Source of the DNA: an uncultured Lentisphaeria bacterium
GTDB taxonomy: Bacteria; Verrucomicrobiota; Lentisphaeria; Victivallales; UBA1829
Assembly (NCBI GenBank): GCA_905211485.1
Contig: CAJMAW010000075.1
Location: 1-15,771 of the forward strand
Direction: 5' to 3'
Length of the DNA stretch: 15,771 nucleotides
The notes under the pieces: model-generated
The model's input: the letters and a program-made list of their open reading frames with translations, nothing else
Told to the model about the DNA's origin: nothing
Databases searched by the model: none
Position numbers and translations under genes: made by a program
Shown here: one piece after another, positions 7,704 to 14,111 of the stretch
Position numbering within the stretch: position 1 is the stretch's first letter
Layout of the letters: every line of letters starts with the position of its first letter

Positions 7704-7756
7704 GGCGGACTCGGCGGACTCGACGACGCAGGGAACACGGCGGACTCGACGGACTC
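7704..7756 (+). repeat. Two tandem pairs of a 9-bp repeat (GGCGGACTC)
   Basis: GGCGGACTC occurs at 7704-7712 and 7713-7721, then after 17 bases again at 7739-7747, followed by the one-mismatch copy GACGGACTC at 7748-7756. The pair-to-pair offset is 35 bases, not a multiple of three, so the pattern is not a protein repeat. Confidence 0.8.
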
Positions 7757-7846
7757 AGGTGGAGAGAAGGGAAAGAAGAAGCGCAAGAGAAAAGGAAGCG
7801 CAGCGTCGGAAGAGAGGGAGAAAAAAAACGATTCTTCTTTCCGGAT

Positions 7847-7878
7847 ACGGAATACAGAGGATTCCGTCGCAGAGACGG
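7847..7878 (+). other. Two overlapping, mutually exclusive hairpins
   Basis: ACGGAAT (7847-7853) pairs perfectly with ATTCCGT (7861-7867) around a 7-base loop. CCGTC (7864-7868) pairs with GACGG (7874-7878) around a 5-base loop. They share bases 7864-7867, so only one can form at a time. No T run follows, so simple termination is unlikely; an mRNA stabiliser or processing site ahead of the TIM-barrel gene is possible. Confidence 0.35.
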
Positions 7879-7954
7879 CTTCTCAGAAACAACAACATTT
7901 CAGGCAAACTCAAAATAGAACTCAAAACAAATTCAAAAACAAACGAGGCTCATT

Positions 7955-8848
7955 ATGAAGAACATTCTGATCGGCACGATGTCCCGCGGGGATCGGGAGA
8001 CTCCGAAATATATTGAATCTCTGGGGAAACTCGGTTTTGAATGCACGGAAATCACTTTCGGGCATGACTGCACCTGGCTGACGGAAACGGATCTCGACGC
8101 ATACGCGGCGGATTGTATGAAAGCATTGAAGCAGTACGGCATGGAAATGTCGGCCATAGCCGTCTACGGCAACCCGCTGGAAAGCGACGACAAAGCAAAA
8201 TCCACGCTCAAAAGCTGGGAACTTGCCATCGACAACGCCCATAAGTTCGGCACGAATCTGGTCTGCGGCTTCACCGGACGCCTCGTCGGGAAACCCATTC
8301 CGGATTCCATTCCGCAGTACCGGGCAGTTTTTGGAGAACTCGCCGCCCGTGCGGCGGAAAAAGGCGTCCGGATCGCCTTTGAAAACTGCACCATGGGCGG
8401 AAACTGGTATGACGGAGGATGGAACATCGCCGTCAACCCGGATGCATGGAATCTGATGTTTGAAGCTCTTCCCGCCGGAAACATCGGTCTCGAATGGGAG
8501 CCTGCGCATCAGATGATGCAGCTGATCGATCCCATTGCGCAGCTCCGCACCTGGGCACCGAAAATTTTCCATCTTCACGGGAAAGACGCCACCATTGAAT
8601 GGGACAGCATGAGAAAAACCGGGATCAAGGCCGCGGCTTTCCCCGCCTATCACAGGACTCCCGGCTTCGGAGACAGCAACTGGACCGACATCATCTCCAT
8701 TCTCAGACAGCACAACTATCAGGGAAATATCGACATCGAAGGCTGGCACGACCCCATTTACAGAGGAGAACTCGAAATGACCGGCCAGGTCTTCGGACTG
8801 AATTATCTCAAGCGCTGCCGCGGCGGGGACTTCGTTCCCAATCCCTGA
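7955..8848 (+). CDS. Sugar phosphate isomerase/epimerase-type TIM-barrel protein
   Basis: A 297-aa protein of the xylose-isomerase-like TIM-barrel superfamily (AP endonuclease 2 fold), whose members isomerise, epimerise or cleave sugars and keto-sugars with a divalent metal. The expected ligands appear in order: Glu143 (IAFENC), Glu180 or Glu182 with His185 (GLEWEPAH), His206/His208 (FHLHGKD) and Glu262 (IDIEGWHD). CGAGG lies six bases before the ATG. It follows the two Gfo/Idh/MocA genes in the same direction after a 325-bp spacer. Such proteins often share loci with these dehydrogenases, either as isomerases or as lyases acting on 3-keto-glycosides, so a role on the dehydrogenase product is a reasonable inference. 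The exact reaction is unknown. Two hairpins follow the gene. Confidence 0.88.
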   Translation: MKNILIGTMSRGDRETPKYIESLGKLGFECTEITFGHDCTWLTETDLDAYAADCMKALKQYGMEMSAIAVYGNPLESDDKAKSTLKSWELAIDNAHKFGTNLVCGFTGRLVGKPIPDSIPQYRAVFGELAARAAEKGVRIAFENCTMGGNWYDGGWNIAVNPDAWNLMFEALPAGNIGLEWEPAHQMMQLIDPIAQLRTWAPKIFHLHGKDATIEWDSMRKTGIKAAAFPAYHRTPGFGDSNWTDIISILRQHNYQGNIDIEGWHDPIYRGELEMTGQVFGLNYLKRCRGGDFVPNP

Positions 8849-8872
8849 GTCACATGAATGAGCCGCCCGGAG

Positions 8873-8896
8873 TCGGAATCGGAATCGGGATCGGGA
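8873..8896 (+). repeat. Short tandem hexamer array (TCGGAA)2(TCGGGA)2
   Basis: Four consecutive 6-bp units, two TCGGAA and two TCGGGA, begin 25 bp after the TIM-barrel stop codon. They lead into a 5-bp hairpin (ACGGG-CTTTT-CCCGT, 8897-8911). It could be a slippage-prone microsatellite; no function is evident. Confidence 0.65.
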
Positions 8897-9000
8897 ACGG
8901 GCTTTTCCCGTCTCTCTACCCTCCCTCCGCGCCTAGGCAAATTTCCCCGACGGAAAAAGCCGAAGCGCTGCAGCACCCGGTCCCGGACTGACTGAGCCAA

Positions 9001-9031
9001 TCCGGAGAAAGGGTTCCTCCCTTTCTCCGGA
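9001..9031. terminator. Perfect 13-bp hairpin after the sugar-catabolic cluster
   Basis: TCCGGAGAAAGGG (9001-9013) and CCCTTTCTCCGGA (9019-9031) are perfect inverted repeats with a 5-base loop, 152 bp beyond the TIM-barrel stop. Stem strength suits a terminator or 3'-end stabiliser. Only AGTATCTTT follows on the plus strand, so it is not a textbook intrinsic terminator alone. Another hairpin with a better T run starts 30 bp later. Confidence 0.55.
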
Positions 9032-9061
9032 AGTATCTTTCACTCGTCCCTTCATGAAGCA

Positions 9062-9118
9062 GGGGAGAAGGAAAGAATCCCGGAACGGGATGAAGAGTTT
9101 CCTTCTCCCCCTCTTTTT
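9062..9118 (+). terminator. Two-tier intrinsic terminator of the sugar-catabolic cluster
   Basis: A perfect 13-bp outer stem, GGGGAGAAGGAAA (9062-9074) with TTTCCTTCTCCCC (9098-9110), encloses a perfect inner 6-bp hairpin ATCCCG-GAA-CGGGAT (9077-9091). CTCTTTTT follows at 9111-9118 on the plus strand. A stable stem followed by a T run at the end of a plus-strand gene series fits a Rho-independent terminator for the transcript ending with the TIM-barrel gene. Confidence 0.7.
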
Positions 9119-9464
9119 CCCCATATTTTTCCCTTCGGAAAGATTGCAAAGCCCGTCTCCCGGGAGTATGATTTGATTGTCCCGGAAACACCGCCGGGAA
9201 GAAGCGTTTCCCCGCACAGGAGGAAACGGAAACAGCCGCTTCCGGGGAAAAGATCATTCCCATAATCTCCAGAGTCCGGAGCGCTAAGGAAGGAGCGAAG
9301 GGAAAAGCGGGAGGAGAAGGGAAAGAGAAAAAGAAAATTTGCTTTTCCCGTAATTTTCCAAAGCACTTTCCGCAGAAGCGGGAACCCGCGGGAACGGGAC
9401 GCTGTCTTTAAACTTTCAGGAACTGACATTCATTTTGAAATCAAACACAGGAGAACGACACAGG

Positions 9465-10025
9465 ATGAAGCACAGGAAAATTTCGATGACCACCGCCGTC
9501 GCAGGACTCGTTTCCGCAGGAGGGATTCTTCTTCTTTCCCAGGGCTGCTGCGGGCAGCGGCTCTGCGGCGACGAAGGGGCAGGAAATCTGCAGTGTGCGG
9601 AAACACAGGCCCGGGCGGAAACGTCTGACAGGAATGCGGCGGATGGGAAGAATGTCACCACTCCCCTCCCGGCCATCGCGCAGAACCGCTGGATTCTGGA
9701 TCTTTCCTCTCTGCAGGGGACGGAAAAGGGATGGGCAAAACCGGAAAAACCCATGGATCTGCAGATTCTCCCGAAAGAACAGAGAGTGGCGGGATGTGCG
9801 GGCGTGAACCGTTATTTCGGGTCGGCTGTCATGGACGGGAAAAAGCTTCGTCTCGGGCCGCTCGGCGCCACTATGATGGCAGGACCGGGACTCGAATATG
9901 AACAGGCTTATCTGAAAATGCTTGCCTCGGTCGACGCCTGGGAAACGGAAGGGGAAAATCTCATTCTGAAAAGTGCCGGAAAAACGGTCGCAAAATTTAC
10001 GCCTGCCCCGGAAGAGAAGAAATAA
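9465..10025 (+). CDS. META-domain (HslJ-like) putative lipoprotein
   Basis: A 186-aa probable envelope lipoprotein. The N-terminus has basic residues (MKHRK), a hydrophobic stretch (TTAVAGLVSAGGILLL) and LSQGC, an imperfect lipobox with Gly before Cys28. Residues about 73-178 form a META domain: NRWILDL, then VAGCAGVNRYFG (108-119), LGPLGATMMAG (130-140), EYEQAYLKML and a closing hydrophobic strand. META domains occur in HslJ-type stress-related envelope proteins; no enzymatic function is known. The cysteines typical of the domain (in GCN and MAC motifs) are Val114 and Gly140 here, while a different cysteine sits at 111. I chose the ATG at 9465 because AGGAGA lies 10 bases upstream and the signal sequence begins there, rather than an in-frame TTG at 9435. 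It appears monocistronic. Confidence 0.82.
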   Translation: MKHRKISMTTAVAGLVSAGGILLLSQGCCGQRLCGDEGAGNLQCAETQARAETSDRNAADGKNVTTPLPAIAQNRWILDLSSLQGTEKGWAKPEKPMDLQILPKEQRVAGCAGVNRYFGSAVMDGKKLRLGPLGATMMAGPGLEYEQAYLKMLASVDAWETEGENLILKSAGKTVAKFTPAPEEKK

Positions 10026-10140
10026 TTCCGCTCCCCCGGGATGCCTCCCGCTTCGGAAATAATTTCGATACAGAGTGTTCCCGGCAAAGTCCGGTCTTCT
10101 TTCGGCTTTTTTCCCCCCGAATTCTTTCGGCTCCTCCCAT

Positions 10141-10181
10141 ACGGCTTCTCCGGCCTATAGGCCGAATGAGAGGAGAACCGT
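10141..10181. repeat. Branched hairpin containing a 14-bp perfect palindrome
   Basis: CGGCCTATAGGCCG at 10151-10164 is a perfect 14-bp palindrome. It is flanked by arms that pair as ACGG plus TTCTCC (10141-10144, 10146-10151) with GGAGAA plus CCGT (10172-10181), leaving one bulged C. The result is a compact 41-base structure in the middle of a convergent spacer. A protein-binding site or an RNA end structure are both possible. Confidence 0.5.
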
Positions 10182-10271
10182 TGGAGAAGGAAAGTTTATA
10201 AATTTTTCTTCTTCCTTTTCCCCCCTCCGCCGCCTCCGAAGCACAGTCGCGCGCCCAGGAGAAACAAAAGG

Positions 10272-10313
10272 GAAAGGACTCCGGTCTGCCGGAGCACACT
10301 TTCTCTTTTTTTT
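10272..10313 (+). terminator. Intrinsic terminator between lipoprotein gene and rhaB, possibly bidirectional
   Basis: CTCCGG (10279-10284) and CCGGAG (10289-10294) pair around TCTG, and GAAAG/CTTTC (10272-10276, 10299-10303) extend the stem after a small internal loop. Eight T follow at 10306-10313 on the plus strand. Read on the minus strand the hairpin is followed by CCCTTTTGTTT, so it may also stop the rhaB transcript, which ends about 90 bp upstream in that direction. Confidence 0.65.
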
Positions 10314-10402
10314 AAGCCCGGCTCCTTTTTCCTGCATACAAAGTGCACAAAATTCGGGGAAAAAAGGATGGGGAAAAATAAAGGAAAGTGGGGAAGGAAT
10401 CG

Positions 10403-11839
10403 CTATTTTTTCCCGGCATCGGGGAGCCAGGTTTCAATCCCGAAGGAGGAGACGAGCAGTTTTCTGGCTTCGGAAAGAGAACTCAGCTCCCCTGCAGCCA
10501 TGAGCTGGGAAAGGAGATTTCCGGCGGCAGTGGCTTCGACGGGACCGGCAGTCACGGGAATCCCGACTGCGGAAGCGGTCAGACGCATCAGCAGAGGATC
10601 CCGGGTCGCACCGCCGAGCACATGCAGGACATCGAACTTCAGATTCAGGAGTTTTTCAAGTTCTTTGAGTTTATTGAAGAAGCAATCCGCCAGCGAGTCG
10701 TAAATGCAGCGCAGGAGTTCCCCTTCGGATTCCGGGACGCCCTGTCCGGAGGCGATGCAGCCGGCTCGGATTCTTTCCGGCATGTCTCCGGGACTCAGGA
10801 ACTCAGGGGCATTCGGATCCACACGGAAGGGAACGGGACCGGTTTCATCGGCAAGACGGCTCATTTCAGGGAAGGAAATGTCGCGTCCGGCTTCCATCCA
10901 GGTCCGCCGAGTTTCCTGCAGGAGCCAGGTTCCCGCGATATTCGTCAGGAAACGGATGCTTTCCCCGATGCCGCCTTCATTGGTGAAATGCGCGATTCGC
11001 GCCGATTCGCTCAGGCAGGGGCGCTTCAGCTCGGTGCCGAGCAGGGCCCAGGTGCCGGTGCTCAGATAGGCGCAGTTCAGGGAATCGTCACGGACCGGAA
11101 GCGCGGCGACGGCGCTGGCGGTGTCGTGCGAAGGGACCTTCACCACCGATATCGGCGGGATCCCGAGTTCATCGCAGATTTCCTTCCTGAGCGGCAGGGA
11201 AGCGGATAACGGACGCTTCAGCGGAGGAAGAATGGATACGGGAATTCCAAGGCGTTCCAGCAGAGGCAGACACCACTGTCCCCTCCGCGCATCGAGCATC
11301 GCCCCCGTGGAGGCAATGCTGTACTCGCAGGAAAGATCGCCGCAGAGCAGATACAGCAAAGCATCCGGCATGAAGAGAAGCCGAGAAGCATGAAGAAAAT
11401 CTTCCGGATGGCTCTCCTTGTGCGCAAAAAGCTGGTAAATCGTATTGAAAGGCATTTCCTGAATGCCGCAGATCGAATACATTTCCTCTTCGGAAACGAT
11501 CCGGTGCACGCGTTCCGGGATGTCCGCCGTGCGGGAATCCCGGTAACAGTAGGGATCCCGGACAGGAATTCCATCCCGGAAAAAGGCATAATCCACTCCC
11601 CAGGTATCCACGGAAAGCGATTCAATGGGGGCGGATTCCGCGGCGCAGGCTTTCGCTATTCCGGTCTTGATCTCGCGGAAAAGTCGCTCCAGATTCCAGA
11701 AAAGATGCCCGGACCGTTCTTCCGGAAAGTTCCGGAAACGGTGCACCTCCCGGAGAGTCAGGACTCCGTCGACGATTTTCCCGGTGATGGCGCGCCCGCT
11801 TGAAGCGCCCAGGTCAAAAGCTAGACAAATTTTCGGCAT
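10403..11839 (-). CDS. rhaB: Rhamnulokinase
   Basis: ATP-dependent phosphorylation of L-rhamnulose to L-rhamnulose-1-phosphate, a cytosolic FGGY-family sugar kinase. The 478-aa length is normal for RhaB. The phosphate-binding loop DLGASSGR (9-16) is characteristic of RhaB, SVDTWGVDYAF (76-86) is the sugar-binding strand, and SHDTASAV (237-244) holds the catalytic base Asp239. LSTGTWALLG (259-268) and VLGGATRDPLL (407-417) are the later ATP-domain motifs. I chose the ATG at 11839 over an in-frame TTG at 11854 because AGGA stands seven bases before the ATG and the protein then starts directly at the first strand (MPKICLAFDLG). It lies 116 bp downstream of rhaA on the same strand, so the two are probably co-transcribed. 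L-fuculokinase is a less likely alternative. Confidence 0.95.
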   Translation of the reverse strand: MPKICLAFDLGASSGRAITGKIVDGVLTLREVHRFRNFPEERSGHLFWNLERLFREIKTGIAKACAAESAPIESLSVDTWGVDYAFFRDGIPVRDPYCYRDSRTADIPERVHRIVSEEEMYSICGIQEMPFNTIYQLFAHKESHPEDFLHASRLLFMPDALLYLLCGDLSCEYSIASTGAMLDARRGQWCLPLLERLGIPVSILPPLKRPLSASLPLRKEICDELGIPPISVVKVPSHDTASAVAALPVRDDSLNCAYLSTGTWALLGTELKRPCLSESARIAHFTNEGGIGESIRFLTNIAGTWLLQETRRTWMEAGRDISFPEMSRLADETGPVPFRVDPNAPEFLSPGDMPERIRAGCIASGQGVPESEGELLRCIYDSLADCFFNKLKELEKLLNLKFDVLHVLGGATRDPLLMRLTASAVGIPVTAGPVEATAAGNLLSQLMAAGELSSLSEARKLLVSSFGIETWLPDAGKK

Positions 11840-11897
11840 GATGAAGTCCTGCAATCCTTCCTTTTTCTTTTTTTACCCCCGGTTCGAGTCCTTTTCT

Positions 11898-11925
11898 CCC
11901 GAGTTTTCTCTCCCGAGTTTTCTCT
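11898..11925 (-). repeat. Tandem 14-bp direct repeat in the rhaA-rhaB spacer
   Basis: CCCGAGTTTTCTCT occurs twice with no gap (11898-11911 and 11912-11925), with partial copies on either side, so the TTTTCTC core appears three times. The 116-bp spacer is otherwise pyrimidine-rich on the plus strand. The repeat lies 59-86 bases upstream of the rhaB start on the minus strand, where it could affect rhaB expression or be a slippage product. Confidence 0.75.
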
Positions 11926-11955
11926 CCTGCGTGACTCCCCTGTCATTCGCGGCAC

Positions 11956-13236
11956 TCACTGTCTCCGGGAAAGGACCTGCGATTCATAGCGGAGGACATC
12001 CTCCATCCAGTCGAAGCCCGCAGGGACGGAATGTTTCAGGCAGAAATACCGGTACACCGCCTGCCATGGGAGCGCTTTAAGCTCCTCCGTCAGGACAAGA
12101 CGTTTTGTGTAATCCCCCGCTTTTTCCGCCTCACGGAGTACGGAGGCAGGTTCCAGCAGCGCCTTGCAGAAGGCTTTCTGCATATTCCGGACGCCCACGA
12201 CCCAGGCGGCGATCCGGTTGATTGTGGCGTCAAAATAATCCAGACCGATGTTCACACGGGAAACACCGTTTCGGACGATTTCGGAAGCAATCATCTGGAG
12301 TTCATCGTCAAAAAGCACCACATGGTCGCTGTCCCAGCGGACGGGACGGCTGACATGCAGGAGAATCTCATCCAGAAAAAGCAGCACGGAACTGATTTTG
12401 TCGCTGATCTGCTCCGTCGGATGAAAATGTCCGGAATCCAGGCACAGCATCAGACCGTTCTTCAGAGCATAGCCCAGATAAAACTCATGAGATCCGACCG
12501 TACAGCTTTCCACCCCGATCCCGAAAAGCTTACTCTCAACAGCATCTCTCATCAGAGCCGGATCCCGCCGGACGGAATAAATCTCATCCAGAGACTCCGC
12601 CAGACGTTCCCGAGCCGCTCGGCGATCCACTGGAATATCCTTGAACCCGTCCGGAATCCAGGTGTTCATGATGCAGCGCGTCCCGAGAGAGCGCCCCATT
12701 TCCTCCGCAATTCCGCGGCAGGCCTGCGCATGGGCAATCCAGTAGGAACGCACCCCCGGATCCGGACTCGACAGGGTCAGACCGCCGGATGCCATCGGAT
12801 GTGAAAAAAAAGTCGGATTGAAATCCAGCCCGATCTTCTGTTCCCGGGCCCAGCCGATCCAGTTCCGGAAATGTTCCGCCCCGATCTCGTCGCGTCCGAC
12901 AGAATCCGGAGATTCCAGATAAACCGCATGCAGATTCAGACGGAGTTTCCCCGGCAGCAGATGAAACGCCGTCTCCAGATCGGCACGCAGTTCCTCCGGA
13001 TTCCTCGCGCGTCCGGGATAATTCCCCGTGCTCAGAATCCCCCCCGATGCACCCGATGCGCCGTTCTTTTCAAAACCAACCACATCATCCCCCTGCCAGC
13101 AGTGCATGGAAACAGGGATTTCCGCCAGACGTTCCAGCGCCAGATCCGTATCCACTCCGAATTCCCCATACAGTTCCCGTGCGGCCCGATATGCCGCTTC
13201 CAGCTGTGAATCCTTCATCATCATGAGTGTATCCAT
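11956..13236 (-). CDS. rhaA: L-rhamnose isomerase
   Basis: Metal-dependent isomerisation of L-rhamnose to L-rhamnulose, the first step of L-rhamnose catabolism, in the cytosol. The whole protein follows the RhaA family: PVSMHCWQGDDV (42-53), TGNYPGRARN, LNLHAVYLES, VESKLFGIG and LDSGHFHPTE. With the ATG at 13236 the protein is 426 aa, and metal and catalytic residues fall at Glu234, Asp267, His270, His294, Asp302 and Asp304, the positions I recall for the E. coli enzyme; the last structural ligand is Asp333. This supports the start, which also has GAGG five bases upstream; ATG codons at 13224, 13221 and 13218 and a GTG at 13284 are alternatives. rhaB follows on the same strand. No rhaD aldolase or rhamnose regulator is in the window. 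Confidence 0.96.
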   Translation of the reverse strand: MDTLMMMKDSQLEAAYRAARELYGEFGVDTDLALERLAEIPVSMHCWQGDDVVGFEKNGASGASGGILSTGNYPGRARNPEELRADLETAFHLLPGKLRLNLHAVYLESPDSVGRDEIGAEHFRNWIGWAREQKIGLDFNPTFFSHPMASGGLTLSSPDPGVRSYWIAHAQACRGIAEEMGRSLGTRCIMNTWIPDGFKDIPVDRRAARERLAESLDEIYSVRRDPALMRDAVESKLFGIGVESCTVGSHEFYLGYALKNGLMLCLDSGHFHPTEQISDKISSVLLFLDEILLHVSRPVRWDSDHVVLFDDELQMIASEIVRNGVSRVNIGLDYFDATINRIAAWVVGVRNMQKAFCKALLEPASVLREAEKAGDYTKRLVLTEELKALPWQAVYRYFCLKHSVPAGFDWMEDVLRYESQVLSRRQ

Positions 13237-14111
13237 CCTTTCCTCTGGCAAAGTTTCCTCAAGCGCCGGGGCCTGAAAGATCACAGGGAGTCCCGTATGT
13301 CATGAAAATTGTTCCGGGGCGGGGAAAAAGATCCTGGCTCGAATGATTGAATTCTCTCTCACACACTCTCTCCCGTGTTGCGCTCCGGGGGAAAAGCTAG
13401 TCGCTTCCGCAGCGATTGCAAGGACGGAACAGGAGATTTGAAAGAATAATGCTGTTTTTTGATGAAATCATCCAGACTTCCCATTTTCATACAGAATTCC
13501 TTTCCGGATTTCTGTCTGCCTCCGCTTTTTCCGTCCCCCCTTTCCTCTGCCGTCTTCACTTCCACCGTTTCGCATTGTGCTTCCCAAAGCTTCTTTTTTC
13601 CCCTGATTCTCTCAAATTTTTCTGACTCTCCGGGAAGTTTTTCAGGAATCCAGGGCGTTTTCTTCCGGATTGATCTTCTCTGACTGATTTTCGCAAAAAC
13701 GGCCTGTGCGCGCGGAGAGGGGGAAAAGCGCCTGTCTTCCCCGCGCCCCGCATGCAGAAGAAGGGAAAGGAAAAAGGAAAAACGGCGGAAGCCGCTGTTT
13801 TCGCGGCCTCTCCCCCCTACCAGCACCGGAGGGAGTGAAAAAAAAGAATCCCGGCCCGCCGTCTTTTCCCGGGATTCAGGGAATTCGCGTTTCCAGGGAG
13901 ACAACAGTGTTCCCGGAGCATCTTCGGAAGAAGGGAGCAATGGGGAGAAGAAGGAAAAGAGCGGTCGCGGGGATGAGGGCAGAACAAATCTGCGGTAGAA
14001 CAGGGACAAAGTCCTCTGCCGACCGGACATTTCCCGCGCATCCGATCCAAGGGGCCGGCTGGATAAGCGGGAATGTCCGACTGACGGAATCTCTTCCGCG
14101 GGAGGATATCC
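13237..14111. other. 875-bp gene-free region upstream of rhaA
   Basis: I see no convincing gene. The longest frame (13359-14030, minus, 223 codons) encodes Ser/Arg/Phe-rich low-complexity sequence without a recognisable fold and runs through the gatB terminator hairpin. The region is strongly pyrimidine-rich at about 13475-13690 and purine-rich at about 13700-13800. It must contain the rhaA promoter between the terminator at 13838 and the rhaA start. An imperfect operator-like palindrome GATGAAATCATC lies at 13461-13472, but I found no well-spaced -35/-10 pair. A perfect 12-bp palindrome GAGGATATCCTC (14102-14113) overlaps the gatB stop. Confidence 0.6.
13838..13877 (-). terminator. Intrinsic terminator of gatB
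   Basis: On the minus strand GAATCCCGG and CCGGGATTC form a perfect 9-bp stem with a 14-base loop, followed immediately by eight T. This is a textbook Rho-independent terminator, about 235 bp after the gatB stop and facing the same way. It should isolate rhaA from gatB read-through. Confidence 0.8.

Larger units (their letters stand above)
7630..7954. other. 325-bp spacer with short repeats, hairpins and a purine-rich tract
   Basis: The spacer separates copy 2 of the oxidoreductase from the TIM-barrel gene. It holds two pairs of a 9-bp repeat (7704-7756), an almost pure purine tract (about 7757-7828), two overlapping hairpins (7847-7878) and an A-rich leader before the next gene. A 109-codon frame (7629-7958) overlaps the stop of the upstream gene (TGATG) and the start of the downstream one (ATGA). 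Its product would be Lys/Arg/Ser-rich and low in complexity, no ribosome binding site is near it, and the second repeat pair falls in a different frame, so I do not call it a gene. Confidence 0.55.
8849..9464. other. 616-bp spacer rich in inverted repeats
   Basis: No credible gene. Several overlapping minus-strand frames are open only because stop codons are rare, and they are low in complexity. The spacer contains a 24-bp hexamer repeat (8873-8896), two large hairpins (9001-9031 and 9062-9118), the 10-bp palindrome CTCCCGGGAG (9157-9166), a 9-bp inverted repeat GGGAAAAGC/GCTTTTCCC with a 32-base gap (9300-9349), and the AGGAGA ribosome binding site of the lipoprotein gene (9449-9454). I saw no convincing promoter for the lipoprotein gene, although one is expected here. 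Confidence 0.6.
10026..10402. other. 377-bp spacer between convergent genes, with hairpins
   Basis: Between the lipoprotein gene (plus) and rhaB (minus) I see no gene. The spacer has a small hairpin just after the lipoprotein stop (CGGGA-TGCC-TCCCG, 10037-10050), the palindrome-bearing hairpin at 10141-10181 and a terminator at 10272-10313, then purine-rich sequence up to the rhaB stop. Confidence 0.6.

Noticed and set aside
8916..9429. Several overlapping minus-strand frames of 94-125 codons
   Set aside because: They overlap each other in different frames, are rich in Ser, Phe and Gly, and cross the two large hairpins.
9435..9464. In-frame TTG start 10 codons upstream of the lipoprotein ATG
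   Set aside because: It lacks a ribosome binding site and would place a charged stretch before the signal sequence; the ATG at 9465 has AGGAGA at suitable spacing.
11879..11893. tRNA T-loop-like motif GGTTCGAGTCC
   Set aside because: The flanking bases do not form a T-stem, and no D-arm, anticodon arm or acceptor stem can be drawn.
13359..14030. 223-codon open frame on the minus strand upstream of rhaA
   Set aside because: Ser/Arg/Phe-rich low-complexity product, no ribosome binding site, and it runs through the gatB terminator hairpin.
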